From: Gottschalkiaceae bacterium SANA
GTDB lineage: Bacteria; Bacillota; Clostridia; Tissierellales; GPF-1
DNA: 64,000 nucleotides
NCBI GenBank assembly: GCA_036323355.1
Contig: AP028876.1
Coordinates: 558,001-622,000, forward strand
Reading direction: 5' to 3'
The translations under genes were made by a program, and so were the position numbers. How positions within the stretch are numbered: the first letter of the stretch is position 1; each line of letters starts with the position of its first letter. Shown in pieces: positions 7,741 through 16,240 of the stretch. The notes beneath the pieces were generated by a model. The model was not told the DNA's origin, did no database searches, and worked only from the letters and a program-made list of their open reading frames with translations.

Positions 7741-9285
7741 ATGACGGATGAGTTGTTGCGATTTGATCAGGAACAGATTCAAGGATTTTTACAAGATGAG
7801 TCGAAATGTACGGGTTGGGCAGAGTCCATCTCTTTTCCTGAAACCGAGGAAGAAATTCAAGCTCTAGTGGCTCTTTGTCAGGGCAAGCATCTTTCCCTTA
7901 CTATTCAAGGGAATCTAACAGGGATTTGTGGCGGTGCAGTACCGCAAGGTGGGCATATTCTTAATCTTTCCAAGATGAACCGAATCCTGGAATTTAAGTT
8001 AGAGGAAGGTTTGGTGAGGGTGGAACCAGGGCTTCTTTTGCAAGATCTCAATCAAGCCTTGCGGAAAAAGCAAAGAGAAAAGGCGCTTTTCTTTCCGCCG
8101 GATCCTACGGAAGCTTTGGCGAGTATCGGGGGTATGGCAGCCTGCAATGCTTCGGGAGCAGGTTCCTATTTTTATGGGGCAACACGTAATTATGTGCATG
8201 GAATTCGCATGGTAACGGCGCAGGGTATTTTGCACGTGAGGCGAGGAGAGAAAACACAAGAGGCCTTATTGCAGGAATTGGGCGAGCCAGAGGGATCTTT
8301 TTTACTGGAAAAGAAAGTCTTGGGCAAAAATGTTGCCGGTTATGACTGGCAACCCAATGGAGATGCGGTGGATTTACTGCTGAGTTCGGAAGGAAGCTTA
8401 GGGATTATTTCGGAGCTTGAATTGCGTTTGATGCCAGTGCCTATGCAAAAAATGGGTATTCTTTTCTTTTTTCGTGAGAATGAGCTTGCCATTGAATTTG
8501 TTCGTTGGATACGGGGAGAGAATGTTGATTGGCTTGAGGAAAGACCTGTGGGTGGACCGATTGCGATTGAGTATATGAATCAATCAGCCTTTCAAATTGT
8601 GAAGGAATTTCGTGAGCTTAAACCGGAGTTGAAACGCTTTCAGCAGATTCCACACGCAGTAGAAGCGGGTGTTTACCTAGAGTTTCATGAAGAATCGGAA
8701 GAGAAAATCGAGCAAGTGGCAGAACAATTGCTTGGCTTGAATGATCATTTTAATATGGTAGAGGGTCAGGAATGGTGCGCCTTTGATGAAGAGAGCCTGG
8801 AACAGATTCGCGTTTTCCGCCATGCTGTACCAGAATGTGCAAATCTTCGCATGGTGGAGCGAAAAACCAAAGAGTCTAGACTGAGAAAGTTGGGTACAGA
8901 CTTTGCTGTTCCCAATGATAAACTGAAGGCGTGTATGATCATGTATCAACAAGGCCTTGATCAGTTGGGGATTGATTCATTGATTTTCGGTCATATTGGG
9001 GATAACCATCTTCATATTAATTTCTTGCCAAAGACTTGGGAGGAAGCGGAAAAAAGTCAATTGCTGATCGCGGAATGGGAATCGCAAGTCATTGCCTGGC
9101 GGGGAACCATTACGGCTGAGCATGGTGTGGGCCGCACCAAGCGATCAGCCTTTCAGCGCATGTACTCATCGAAAGACGTGCAAATCATGAAATCCATCAA
9201 GGAACGATTTGATCCAGAAGGGATTTTCAATCCGGGTGTCATTTTTGACGCAAAAAAACCCGCAAAGAAAAATGCGGGTGCTTGA
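7741..9285 (+). CDS. GlcD-type FAD-linked oxidase (2-hydroxyacid dehydrogenase)
   Basis: 514 aa. ATG 7741 follows GGAGGG; an in-frame ATG at 7723 lacks a site. FAD_binding_4 features include GNLTGICGGAVPQGG, ASIGGMAACNASGAGS and SEGSLGIISELELRL. The C-terminal domain has FGHIGDNHLHINFLP and ITAEHGVGRTK, the histidine motifs of D-lactate/glycolate dehydrogenases. It is the last gene of the operon and directly follows etfBA, as in lctBCD-type lactate dehydrogenases, so oxidation of a 2-hydroxyacid with electron transfer to EtfBA is the best guess. Its final codons overlap a terminator serving the opposing gene. Confidence 0.88.
   Translation: MTDELLRFDQEQIQGFLQDESKCTGWAESISFPETEEEIQALVALCQGKHLSLTIQGNLTGICGGAVPQGGHILNLSKMNRILEFKLEEGLVRVEPGLLLQDLNQALRKKQREKALFFPPDPTEALASIGGMAACNASGAGSYFYGATRNYVHGIRMVTAQGILHVRRGEKTQEALLQELGEPEGSFLLEKKVLGKNVAGYDWQPNGDAVDLLLSSEGSLGIISELELRLMPVPMQKMGILFFFRENELAIEFVRWIRGENVDWLEERPVGGPIAIEYMNQSAFQIVKEFRELKPELKRFQQIPHAVEAGVYLEFHEESEEKIEQVAEQLLGLNDHFNMVEGQEWCAFDEESLEQIRVFRHAVPECANLRMVERKTKESRLRKLGTDFAVPNDKLKACMIMYQQGLDQLGIDSLIFGHIGDNHLHINFLPKTWEEAEKSQLLIAEWESQVIAWRGTITAEHGVGRTKRSAFQRMYSSKDVQIMKSIKERFDPEGIFNPGVIFDAKKPAKKNAGA
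9252..9278 (-). terminator. Rho-independent terminator of the panE-family gene, inside the 3' end of the glcD-like CDS
   Basis: On the minus strand the hairpin CCCGCA/TGCGGG (9259-9264 with 9273-9278) is followed by seven T. On the plus strand there is no T-run after the hairpin, so it mainly stops transcription from the opposing gene. Confidence 0.8.
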
Positions 9286-9286
9286 T

Positions 9287-10216
9287 TTATAGAGATTTAG
9301 CCATCATTTGATTTTTCAGTTCCATGGATCGAATGGTGGCGAAGAGCATTTCATTGGTCGGCGTTTTTATGCCGACCTTTTTTGCGCGTTCAATGACGAC
9401 ACCTGCAAAGGCTTCCACTTCTGTTTTTCGTTTGGCCTCCATATCCTGGCACATGGAAGTTTTCATGGCTGGGTGAAGGGACATTAAGACTTTTTTCCAC
9501 TCCATCACGTCATCTGCCTTTAAGTTGATGCCCTCCGCTTGTGCCAGAGCGATCACTTCATGCATGGCCGCATCGACCAAGATATTGGGAAGTTCTTTCG
9601 TTTGAAAGAGCTGATAAGGTGCTTGCAGGATGGCAGATACCTGGTTGATTCCGACATTGATCATAAATTTCCACCACATATCGCGATCCAAATCTTCTGG
9701 CACATGATATTCGATACCGGCTTTCTTAAATAGATCGGATACGAGTTTTATGGCAGGGTGATCGGGATTTTCATGTCCGAAATGGATAATGCCAGGCAAA
9801 GAGAATCGCACATTGCCAGCTTCTCGAACTGCGTCGATCTTGACGATCATAGCGGGCAAAATGGTCGCTTGAGGGAAGGATGCAGCCAAAATTTCTTCAC
9901 TGACGATGCCGTTCATCAGGGACAGCAGAATGGTATCGGGACCGACAAAGGGTTTCATCGTCTCCATAGTTGCGGCCAGATGATGATGCTTGACGGCAAC
10001 GAGAATGAGATCCATGGGAGCCGCATTTTCTGGTGCCAAGTATTCTAGATACAAGGGCGTGTTGTTGATCGAAATGGGATTGTTCAAATATCGATCGATT
10101 CGCTTTCCATCGGCAAGAACAGAAAATTCAAGGTTTTTTGTACGAGCGAGTTTTTCGGCGACAATGCCACCTATAGCCCCAAGGCCGATTAAGCCGACTT
10201 TGTTGATTTGTTTCAT
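9287..10216 (-). CDS. Ketopantoate reductase (PanE/ApbA) family protein
   Basis: 309 aa. N-terminal NADP Rossmann motif GLGAIGG at residues 10-16, a VAVKHHH segment, and the C-terminal all-helical domain. The family's catalytic lysine fits K in MWWKFMINVGINQ, and the conserved glutamate fits TEVEAFAG. PanE reduces 2-dehydropantoate to pantoate, but many paralogues act on other 2-keto acids. No pantothenate genes are nearby, so the substrate is open. GGAGGTCAG precedes the ATG. It lies 23 bases downstream of a methyltransferase gene on the same strand and probably shares its transcript. Confidence 0.85.
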   Translation of the reverse strand: MKQINKVGLIGLGAIGGIVAEKLARTKNLEFSVLADGKRIDRYLNNPISINNTPLYLEYLAPENAAPMDLILVAVKHHHLAATMETMKPFVGPDTILLSLMNGIVSEEILAASFPQATILPAMIVKIDAVREAGNVRFSLPGIIHFGHENPDHPAIKLVSDLFKKAGIEYHVPEDLDRDMWWKFMINVGINQVSAILQAPYQLFQTKELPNILVDAAMHEVIALAQAEGINLKADDVMEWKKVLMSLHPAMKTSMCQDMEAKRKTEVEAFAGVVIERAKKVGIKTPTNEMLFATIRSMELKNQMMAKSL

Positions 10217-10239
10217 AGTCTGACCTCCAGATCATGATC

Positions 10240-10824
10240 TTATTTATTTGCAATGCCCCAAACAAAACTTCGGCGCATAAAATAGTGCGTTTCTATCGGG
10301 ATTAATTCAAGTTCGTCAATGCGTTGATCGGTTCTTCGATTCAAATGACAACCCTTTGCGATTTGCTTCCAAATCGGTGTAATCAGCTGCATGGCGGAAG
10401 CCAAGACAGGACCATCCGAAAGGATGTGTTCGATAAATAAATAGGAACCACCGGGTTTTAATACGCGTTGAATTTCTTTAAGCCCTTTTTGTGCGTCTGG
10501 TACAGAGCAAAAAACCAGACAGGCGATGACGGTATCAAAGGAATCGTCTTCGTAAGGAAGTGATTCTACAGTGCCGATTGTTTGGACGAGGGGTAGTGTT
10601 TCTGGGAAGCTAAAAGATGCAATGGTGGGTTGGATACGCTGATCAAAGAGCGATAAGGAATCAATTTGATCAAAGAGGTAGTAGCGAAGATTAATACCCG
10701 AACCCGGTCCGATTTCTAGTACATGACCCTTTGCTTTGGGTATTAAATATCTTCTGGCATCTGCCAGTCCATTTCTTTCGAGCGGGTGCATAAAGTGATC
10801 ATAGAAACTTTTTCCGTATTCCAT
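10240..10824 (-). CDS. Class I SAM-dependent methyltransferase
   Basis: 194 aa. Motif I is VLEIGPGSGINLRYYL (about residues 35-50), and a motif IV/post-I region DTVIACLVFCSVPD and RVLKPGGSYLFIEH are visible, typical of UbiE/Methyltransf_11 proteins. The C-terminus resembles small methyltransferases with a CHLNRRTD segment. The substrate is not known. The gene is upstream of the panE-family gene on the minus strand and diverges from the HD-domain gene at 10918. Confidence 0.85.
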   Translation of the reverse strand: MEYGKSFYDHFMHPLERNGLADARRYLIPKAKGHVLEIGPGSGINLRYYLFDQIDSLSLFDQRIQPTIASFSFPETLPLVQTIGTVESLPYEDDSFDTVIACLVFCSVPDAQKGLKEIQRVLKPGGSYLFIEHILSDGPVLASAMQLITPIWKQIAKGCHLNRRTDQRIDELELIPIETHYFMRRSFVWGIANK

Positions 10825-10917
10825 GGCAATGCCTCCTTTTATGTATCCTATCCCAAATGGAGGAAAAGATGCAAGCTGTAGTATAATAAAGTAAAAAAGA
10901 ATCTTGGGAGGCTCGCG

Positions 10918-11424
10918 ATGAAAATAAATGAATGGGAAGAATTTCTTCGAAGTGGATTGGATGGAATGAAGCCACGAAGCGGATTTGCCTTTGTCGATGG
11001 CTCATTTGATGAACGAATGCATGCCCATGGAGTTGCTTATTTTTGTGTCATGCTGGCAAAGAAGCGCGGCCTTAATACCAAGCTGGCTTATTGCATGGGA
11101 CTGCTTCATGATTGGGGACGGATTTATGGGGAAGACTTTACTTCTAGTCATGGCAAGACAGGAGCAGAAAGTCTAAAAGAGCAGGTTAAAGCTTGGGGTG
11201 ATTTCACTCATACGGAGCAAGCTATGCTTTTAGACGCCATTGAGTTCCACTCGAAAAAGAAACGAATAGATGGTCCTTATGCTGAAATTTTAAAAGATGC
11301 TGATCTATTTGAGCGGGCCTTCTCTTTGGGTGATCTGAGATATGAGGCTCATCCAAAGAAAGAAGGACGCTTGTTGAATGTGCTAGAAGAGTTTGAATTG
11401 CAGAGAAATGGAAAGGGAAGCTGA
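10918..11424 (+). CDS. HD-domain metal-dependent phosphohydrolase
   Basis: 168 aa. HD-type metal ligands are recognisable: HAHGVAYFCVMLAKK, then the signature GLLHDWGR, H in IEFHSKKK and D in ILKDADLFERA. The layout resembles the YqeK/HDIG family of small phosphohydrolases, whose substrates are often nucleotides. Preceded by TTGGGAGG and by TATAAT at 10882-10887. The gene is monocistronic, with a strong terminator overlapping its stop codon. Confidence 0.8.
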   Translation: MKINEWEEFLRSGLDGMKPRSGFAFVDGSFDERMHAHGVAYFCVMLAKKRGLNTKLAYCMGLLHDWGRIYGEDFTSSHGKTGAESLKEQVKAWGDFTHTEQAMLLDAIEFHSKKKRIDGPYAEILKDADLFERAFSLGDLRYEAHPKKEGRLLNVLEEFELQRNGKGS

Positions 11425-11447
11425 GGAGACTCAGCTTCTTTTATTTT
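11418..11447 (+). terminator. Rho-independent terminator after the HD gene
   Basis: Perfect 8-bp stem AAGCTGAG/CTCAGCTT (11418-11425 with 11430-11437), loop GAGA, then CTTTTATTTT. The stem contains the stop codon of the HD gene. Confidence 0.88.
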
Positions 11448-11528
11448 AAGAAAAAGGTAAGGCTCTGGTTCAGGTTTAGTTAAGAATTGAATTCTATACT
11501 AAGAAAAGAAATGAAAGGGAGGCACCTC

Positions 11529-12752
11529 ATGAAAAATAAGCGATTTAAAATAAAAAAACGATGGATTCTACTATTGGTTTTGGTACTTGCGGTAGGAGGC
11601 TTTTATGCTTTGAAAATAAAAGCACCAGCACAAGCGGCTGCAAAGCCATCTTTTTCAACAACAAGCTTGACGAAGCAAACCGTAAGTGAGAAAGTATTGA
11701 TCTCAGGATTGGCAGTTTCAGAAAAAGAGCAAATGATGCAGGCTGGTTTCACAGGAGAGATCAATGAAATTGCAGTAGCAGAAGGTGAATCGGTTGAAAA
11801 AGATCAAGTGCTGATTCGAATGGAAGATTCCAAGGCTTTAGCAATCGTAAAACAAGCAGAATTAAATCTTCAGGAAGCCAAAGAAAAGTTGGCAAAATTC
11901 AATCGGGATGCAGGGCAAACCATCAGAATGAATTATGAATCAGCTAAGATGGCCTATGATCGTTCGATACAGACCAATGAAGAACAGCAACAGCTTTTAT
12001 CATTGGGTTCGATCTCTGCACAGTCTGCAAATCAAGCGAAAGAGGCGTTAACACAAGCCCAATCATCCTATTTAGAAGCGAAAATTCAATATGAAGCCTT
12101 CGATTTGGAGCAGGAACGGGCAAAACGTATTTTAGGTGTAGAGCAAGCTGAGAGTGAGTTGGCTGATGCTAAGGAAGAATGGAACAATGCTGAAGTCAAA
12201 TCACCGATTGCTGGGGTTATAACCAAGATTGCTGTGAAATCAGGTGATCAAGTACAGGTTGGTAGCAACTTGATTGAAGTGAAAGATGTTGGGTCACTGA
12301 AGGTGCTTTCCACGATTAATGAATTTGATGCAGCCAACTTGCAACAAGGAAAAGCAGTGATCATTCGCCGCAATGCAGACCCAAGTAAAGAGTATCACGG
12401 AACGATTATCTACTTGTCACCGGCCGGGGTTCGTCTGAATGGGAAGACGGTCTTTGAAGTAGAGGTACAAGTGGATGATGAAGATGATCTCTTTAAAATC
12501 AACAACTCAGTTCAGATGGAGATCGTCATCAATGAAAAAGAAAACGTATTGGCTGTACCATTCGAGGCTGTTGGTGACCAAGATGGGCAAAAAGTTTTGT
12601 ATGTAGAACGAGAGGGCATTGAAACAATCATTCCGGTTGAATTGGGTGTTCGAGGAGACTATAAGGTAGAGGTGTCGGGTCAAGGCTTAGAAGATGGCGA
12701 TACGATACGTGTATATGTTGAAGATGCTGGTGCCTTTATCGAGAGGTGGTAA
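11529..12752 (+). CDS. HlyD/MacA-type efflux adaptor (membrane fusion protein)
   Basis: 407 aa. ATG 11529 follows GGGAGG; the in-frame ATG at 11487 has no site. A basic N-terminus (KNKRFKIKKRW) leads into one membrane helix (ILLLVLVLAVGGFYAL). Then come lipoyl/biotinyl-like half-motifs (INEIAVAEGESVEKDQVLIRMED and VKSPIAGVITKIAVKSGDQVQ) around a coiled-coil hairpin, followed by beta-barrel and membrane-proximal domains. Adaptors of this class bridge a MacB-type ABC pump to an outer component. It heads a four-gene operon with an ATPase, a permease and a TolC-like protein. Confidence 0.88.
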   Translation: MKNKRFKIKKRWILLLVLVLAVGGFYALKIKAPAQAAAKPSFSTTSLTKQTVSEKVLISGLAVSEKEQMMQAGFTGEINEIAVAEGESVEKDQVLIRMEDSKALAIVKQAELNLQEAKEKLAKFNRDAGQTIRMNYESAKMAYDRSIQTNEEQQQLLSLGSISAQSANQAKEALTQAQSSYLEAKIQYEAFDLEQERAKRILGVEQAESELADAKEEWNNAEVKSPIAGVITKIAVKSGDQVQVGSNLIEVKDVGSLKVLSTINEFDAANLQQGKAVIIRRNADPSKEYHGTIIYLSPAGVRLNGKTVFEVEVQVDDEDDLFKINNSVQMEIVINEKENVLAVPFEAVGDQDGQKVLYVEREGIETIIPVELGVRGDYKVEVSGQGLEDGDTIRVYVEDAGAFIERW

Positions 12753-12755
12753 GCG

Positions 12756-13448
12756 ATGATTCAATTGGAAAAATTAACCAAGGTCTATGAACAAGGTGAG
12801 ATTCGTGTAGAAGCCTTGAAAGATATTGATCTTCATGTGAAAAAAGGTGATTTCATGGCGATTATGGGACCTTCTGGTTCTGGAAAGTCGACTTTAATGA
12901 ATGTATTGGGATGTTTGGATCAAGCCACATCGGGTGTGTATTGGATTGATGGAACCCATGTTGAGGACCTGACAGAAAATGAATTGTCCGATGTACGGAA
13001 TCAAAAAATCGGATTTATCTTTCAATCTTTTAATCTTTTGCCTAAACTTAATGCGCAACAAAATGTTGAGTTACCCATGGTTTATGCAGGAAAATCGACT
13101 AAGGAACGAGACCAACGTGCAAAAAAAGCCTTGGAGCAAGTTGGCCTTGGAGATCGTGGCAAACATCGACCCTCAGAAATGTCGGGCGGACAGCGTCAGC
13201 GGGTTGCTATTGCACGCGCTTTGGCAACGGATCCTGCCATTCTTCTTGCTGATGAACCAACTGGAAACTTAGACTCAAAGTCAACAGAAGAAATCATTGG
13301 GTTATTTAAAGCCTTGCATGAAGAGGGACGCACCATTATTATGGTTACTCATGAACCGGATGTTGCCAAGCATTGTTCTCGCGTGATTGTTATTAAAGAT
13401 GGTGAGATTGTTGACGATTATCGAAATCAGGAGGGAAAACGCATATGA
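12756..13448 (+). CDS. ABC transporter ATP-binding protein, MacB/LolD type
   Basis: 230 aa. Walker A GPSGSGKST, Q-loop IFQSFNLLPKL, signature MSGGQRQRVAIARAL, Walker B ILLADEPTGNLDS and the switch histidine MVTHEPDVAKH are all intact. Size and motifs fit the MacB/FtsE/LolD class, which drives mechanotransmission rather than classic import. It starts 3 bases after the adaptor gene and overlaps the permease gene by 4 bases. Confidence 0.95.
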   Translation: MIQLEKLTKVYEQGEIRVEALKDIDLHVKKGDFMAIMGPSGSGKSTLMNVLGCLDQATSGVYWIDGTHVEDLTENELSDVRNQKIGFIFQSFNLLPKLNAQQNVELPMVYAGKSTKERDQRAKKALEQVGLGDRGKHRPSEMSGGQRQRVAIARALATDPAILLADEPTGNLDSKSTEEIIGLFKALHEEGRTIIMVTHEPDVAKHCSRVIVIKDGEIVDDYRNQEGKRI

Positions 13449-14638
13449 AAGAGTTATTTAGGATTGCTTTAAGTTCCATTTGGTCCAATAAAATGCGTTC
13501 GATTCTGACTATGCTTGGCATTATTATTGGTATTTCTTCCGTCGTGACTATTGTCTCTATCGGCGATGGAACAAAAGCGAATATGAATGATCAACTTTCC
13601 GACTTGAGTGGGAATAATTTTCAGGTTTATATAAATTATCGATTGGATTCAGATGTCTATGATAAGGCGATGATTACAAGAGATGATATTGCTGCTTTGC
13701 AGACCAAGTTTCAAGCAGAAACCTTAGAGATTGCTCCAGACAGCAGTGTATCGGGTGAAATCGTCGGTAATCTTGAAAAAGCGGGTGCAAACTTTCGTGG
13801 TTCGTCGTCGGGTACAATGAAAATGTCAAAAGCAACAATCATTGAGGGGCGAGATCTCTTGGATGAGGAACGTGTGAATAAAAAAAATGTGGTTGTTATT
13901 GACGAACGATTGGCGAAAGATCTATTCCCGGGTCAATCGGCGATTGGACAAACTTTATTTTTACAGTTAAATGATATGAGCACAGGCTTTCAAGTGGTGG
14001 GGGTCTATACCCAAAAAGATCAACGTTCAGAGACCTATGGCGGCTTTATTCCTATTGGAACGGCCCAAAAGATCTTGAATCAAACGCAATATGGATCGCT
14101 AAATATCTATCCGGCAGAAGGACAAAGTACGGATGTATTGAGTACAAGGATAGTCAAATTTTTAGAAAGCCGTCATGATGCGGAAGGGCAAAGTTTCTAC
14201 ATGGTTTATAGTCCGAAAGCGGCTATGGCATCGGTGAATGACGTGTTAAGCAAGGTTACCCTTTTGATCGCAGCTATTGCGGGAATCGCACTTTTAGTCG
14301 GTGGAATTGGCGTGATGAATATTATGTTGGTTTCCGTAACGGAACGGATTCGAGAGATCGGTATACGGAAAGCTCTTGGTGCGAAACGTCATCATATTCT
14401 GATTCAGTTCTTAATTGAATCGGTGCTTTTAACCTTGATGGGTGGGATTATTGGAGCGGTATTGGGCATGGGACTTGCTGCCGTTGCCTGTACTTTGATG
14501 AAGGTACCAAGGGTGATATCAACAGATGCAATCCTATATGCGTCGGCTTTTTCTATCGCAATTGGTTTGTTCTTTGGGATCTATCCGGCCAATCAAGCAG
14601 CGAAACTAAGTCCAATTGAAGCCTTGCGTCATGAGTAG
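13445..14638 (+). CDS. ABC transporter permease, MacB/FtsX family
   Basis: 397 aa. The N-terminal cytoplasmic/transmembrane start ALSSIWSNKMRSILTMLGIIIGISSVV is typical of MacB. A large extracytoplasmic domain (about 45-270) precedes three C-terminal helices in the FtsX domain (LLIAAIAGIALLVGGIGVMNI, then ERIREIGIRKALGAK). Such permeases work as dimers with the ATPase at 12756 to export peptides or drugs. Overlaps the ATPase gene by 4 bases. Confidence 0.93.
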   Translation: MKELFRIALSSIWSNKMRSILTMLGIIIGISSVVTIVSIGDGTKANMNDQLSDLSGNNFQVYINYRLDSDVYDKAMITRDDIAALQTKFQAETLEIAPDSSVSGEIVGNLEKAGANFRGSSSGTMKMSKATIIEGRDLLDEERVNKKNVVVIDERLAKDLFPGQSAIGQTLFLQLNDMSTGFQVVGVYTQKDQRSETYGGFIPIGTAQKILNQTQYGSLNIYPAEGQSTDVLSTRIVKFLESRHDAEGQSFYMVYSPKAAMASVNDVLSKVTLLIAAIAGIALLVGGIGVMNIMLVSVTERIREIGIRKALGAKRHHILIQFLIESVLLTLMGGIIGAVLGMGLAAVACTLMKVPRVISTDAILYASAFSIAIGLFFGIYPANQAAKLSPIEALRHE

Positions 14639-14651
14639 AGGAGAAAATACG

Positions 14652-15950
14652 ATGAAACGAATAAAAGGGTTAACTTTTGGCTTGATTTTTATGTTGGGCA
14701 TTTCATCCAGTGGGTTTGCTGGTGAAACTGGATTGACATTAGAACAAGCACAAATGCAAGCAAAATCGGAGCCAAGTTATCAAGTGACCGTATTAAATGA
14801 TCAAATTGAATTGGCCGAAAAAAATTTGAAAGAAGCCATGAAAGAATCGCCCAAGGCTGCAAAGCGTACCTATGCAAATATAGCCGATTGGAGTGGGCTT
14901 TCCATTCAAAATCAGCGAGAGATCTATTTGGTCCCTTTAAGTTTAAAGGAACAAGTAGCGAGCCTTCAGCAACAAATAGAGGATTTGAAAGTCAGTGGTG
15001 AGAACCGTGTAGAGACCAGGTTCTTTGCTTTGGCTGATGCACAAGCAGAATTACATCTGGCAAATCTCAAGTTAGAATTGGCAAAGATGAACCAGGCTTC
15101 TGCAAAGATTCGTTATGCAAGTGGGAGTATCTCATTGATGACGTATCATGATGCCTCTTATGCATTCTTGAATCAGGAACGGAATCAATTCCAGTCGCAA
15201 TTGAAGACGGATGCGGCATTGGAAAAATTCAATCAAAAGTTACAGAAAACCATCAAAGAAGATCAACCATTAGAAATTATTTGGGGTCCTTTACCCATGA
15301 TGCCTAGAGCGTTAACAAATGAAGAAATTAATCAATTGGCCCTAGGTTCTGATCAATTTAGATCGGCTATGGGAGCGTATCAAAAGACGGTATTGGAGAT
15401 TCGGGCTATTGAAGATGGATTCAGGGGTCCTAAGTTTGAAAAAAATCGTCCTGATGCTTATCCGCAGTACCTATTAAGCGAGATTGAGGAAGTCGGAAAA
15501 ATGGCAGATGCTTTGCTTGATAGTAAAGCTTCGATTAAGGATCGCTATGCGAAGTTACAAGCTTTGAATCTTGCCATTCGACAAGATGTAATGACTCTGA
15601 AAAACAAAGAGCAAGAACAAGAGTATGTTGAGGGGAAATTGTTGAGCGGGCAAGGAAGTGAAAAAGAATTTCTTGAATCGGAGATTGGAGCAGCTGAAGC
15701 AAGTCTTCGCTACAATCAGGACCGTTTGGCATATGACCAGGCTGTAGAATCTTGGAAGCGAGATCTAAAGAAATGGAATGAGAACCTTTCTGCAGAAGGT
15801 GATACATGGAACCAGGAACTAAACGCCTATGTTGCAGGTTGGAAGTATGATCCGGAGACAACAATGGATCGAATCGGGCGAGAGTATACAAATTGGATCT
15901 TGCGATCTCACGGCATTTCACCTAGTATTTTAGATAATGACAAAAAATAA
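14652..15950 (+). CDS. TolC-like (outer-membrane efflux protein family) exported coiled-coil protein
   Basis: 432 aa. ATG 14652 follows GAGGAG. A signal peptide (KRIKGLTFGLIFMLGISSSGFA) is followed by LTLEQAQMQAKSEPSYQV, the usual opening of TolC-family repeats, and then by long heptad-rich helices. It closes the MacAB-like operon. In a Gram-positive cell there is no outer membrane for a TolC channel, so it may act in the cell wall space or as a sensor/accessory of the pump. TolC-family genes beside MacAB genes are known in Clostridia but their role is unproven. Confidence 0.75.
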   Translation: MKRIKGLTFGLIFMLGISSSGFAGETGLTLEQAQMQAKSEPSYQVTVLNDQIELAEKNLKEAMKESPKAAKRTYANIADWSGLSIQNQREIYLVPLSLKEQVASLQQQIEDLKVSGENRVETRFFALADAQAELHLANLKLELAKMNQASAKIRYASGSISLMTYHDASYAFLNQERNQFQSQLKTDAALEKFNQKLQKTIKEDQPLEIIWGPLPMMPRALTNEEINQLALGSDQFRSAMGAYQKTVLEIRAIEDGFRGPKFEKNRPDAYPQYLLSEIEEVGKMADALLDSKASIKDRYAKLQALNLAIRQDVMTLKNKEQEQEYVEGKLLSGQGSEKEFLESEIGAAEASLRYNQDRLAYDQAVESWKRDLKKWNENLSAEGDTWNQELNAYVAGWKYDPETTMDRIGREYTNWILRSHGISPSILDNDKK

Positions 15951-16045
15951 GTATTAAGATCGTCATGCACGAAAACTTTTTGAAGAGAGTATTCCTTATA
16001 AAATGGATATGAAATAAGAAAGAGATGTTGATTTTGATATGATGC

Positions 16046-16101
16046 CTCCAAAGTAGACACGGTAAGTAATTAAATTGCCTAATCTACTTTGGAGTTTTTT
16101 T
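16046..16101 (+). terminator. Hairpin with T-run downstream of the export operon
   Basis: A perfect 12-bp stem CTCCAAAGTAGA/TCTACTTTGGAG (16046-16057 with 16083-16094) with a 25-base loop, followed by seven T. It probably ends the export operon transcript. The gap 15951-16240 otherwise holds only the carbamate kinase promoter and its leader. Confidence 0.75.
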
Positions 16102-16158
16102 GTATGCAGGATTTGTAAGATTTTACAGTCCAAAACAGGAAAACGGTATCATTTCAAA

Positions 16159-16187
16159 TTGACAAGTTCCATTGATTTCGATAAGGT
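16159..16187 (+). promoter_or_regulatory. Probable promoter of the carbamate kinase gene
   Basis: A perfect -35 box TTGACA at 16159-16164 is followed after 17 bases by TAAGGT at 16182-16187, a weak -10. Weak -10 with a strong -35 suggests an activated or low-level promoter. Confidence 0.45.
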
Positions 16188-16240
16188 GCAAGTAGGATTA
16201 TAAAAAAGTGAGTACGAATAAGATCAAGGAGGGCACAAAG

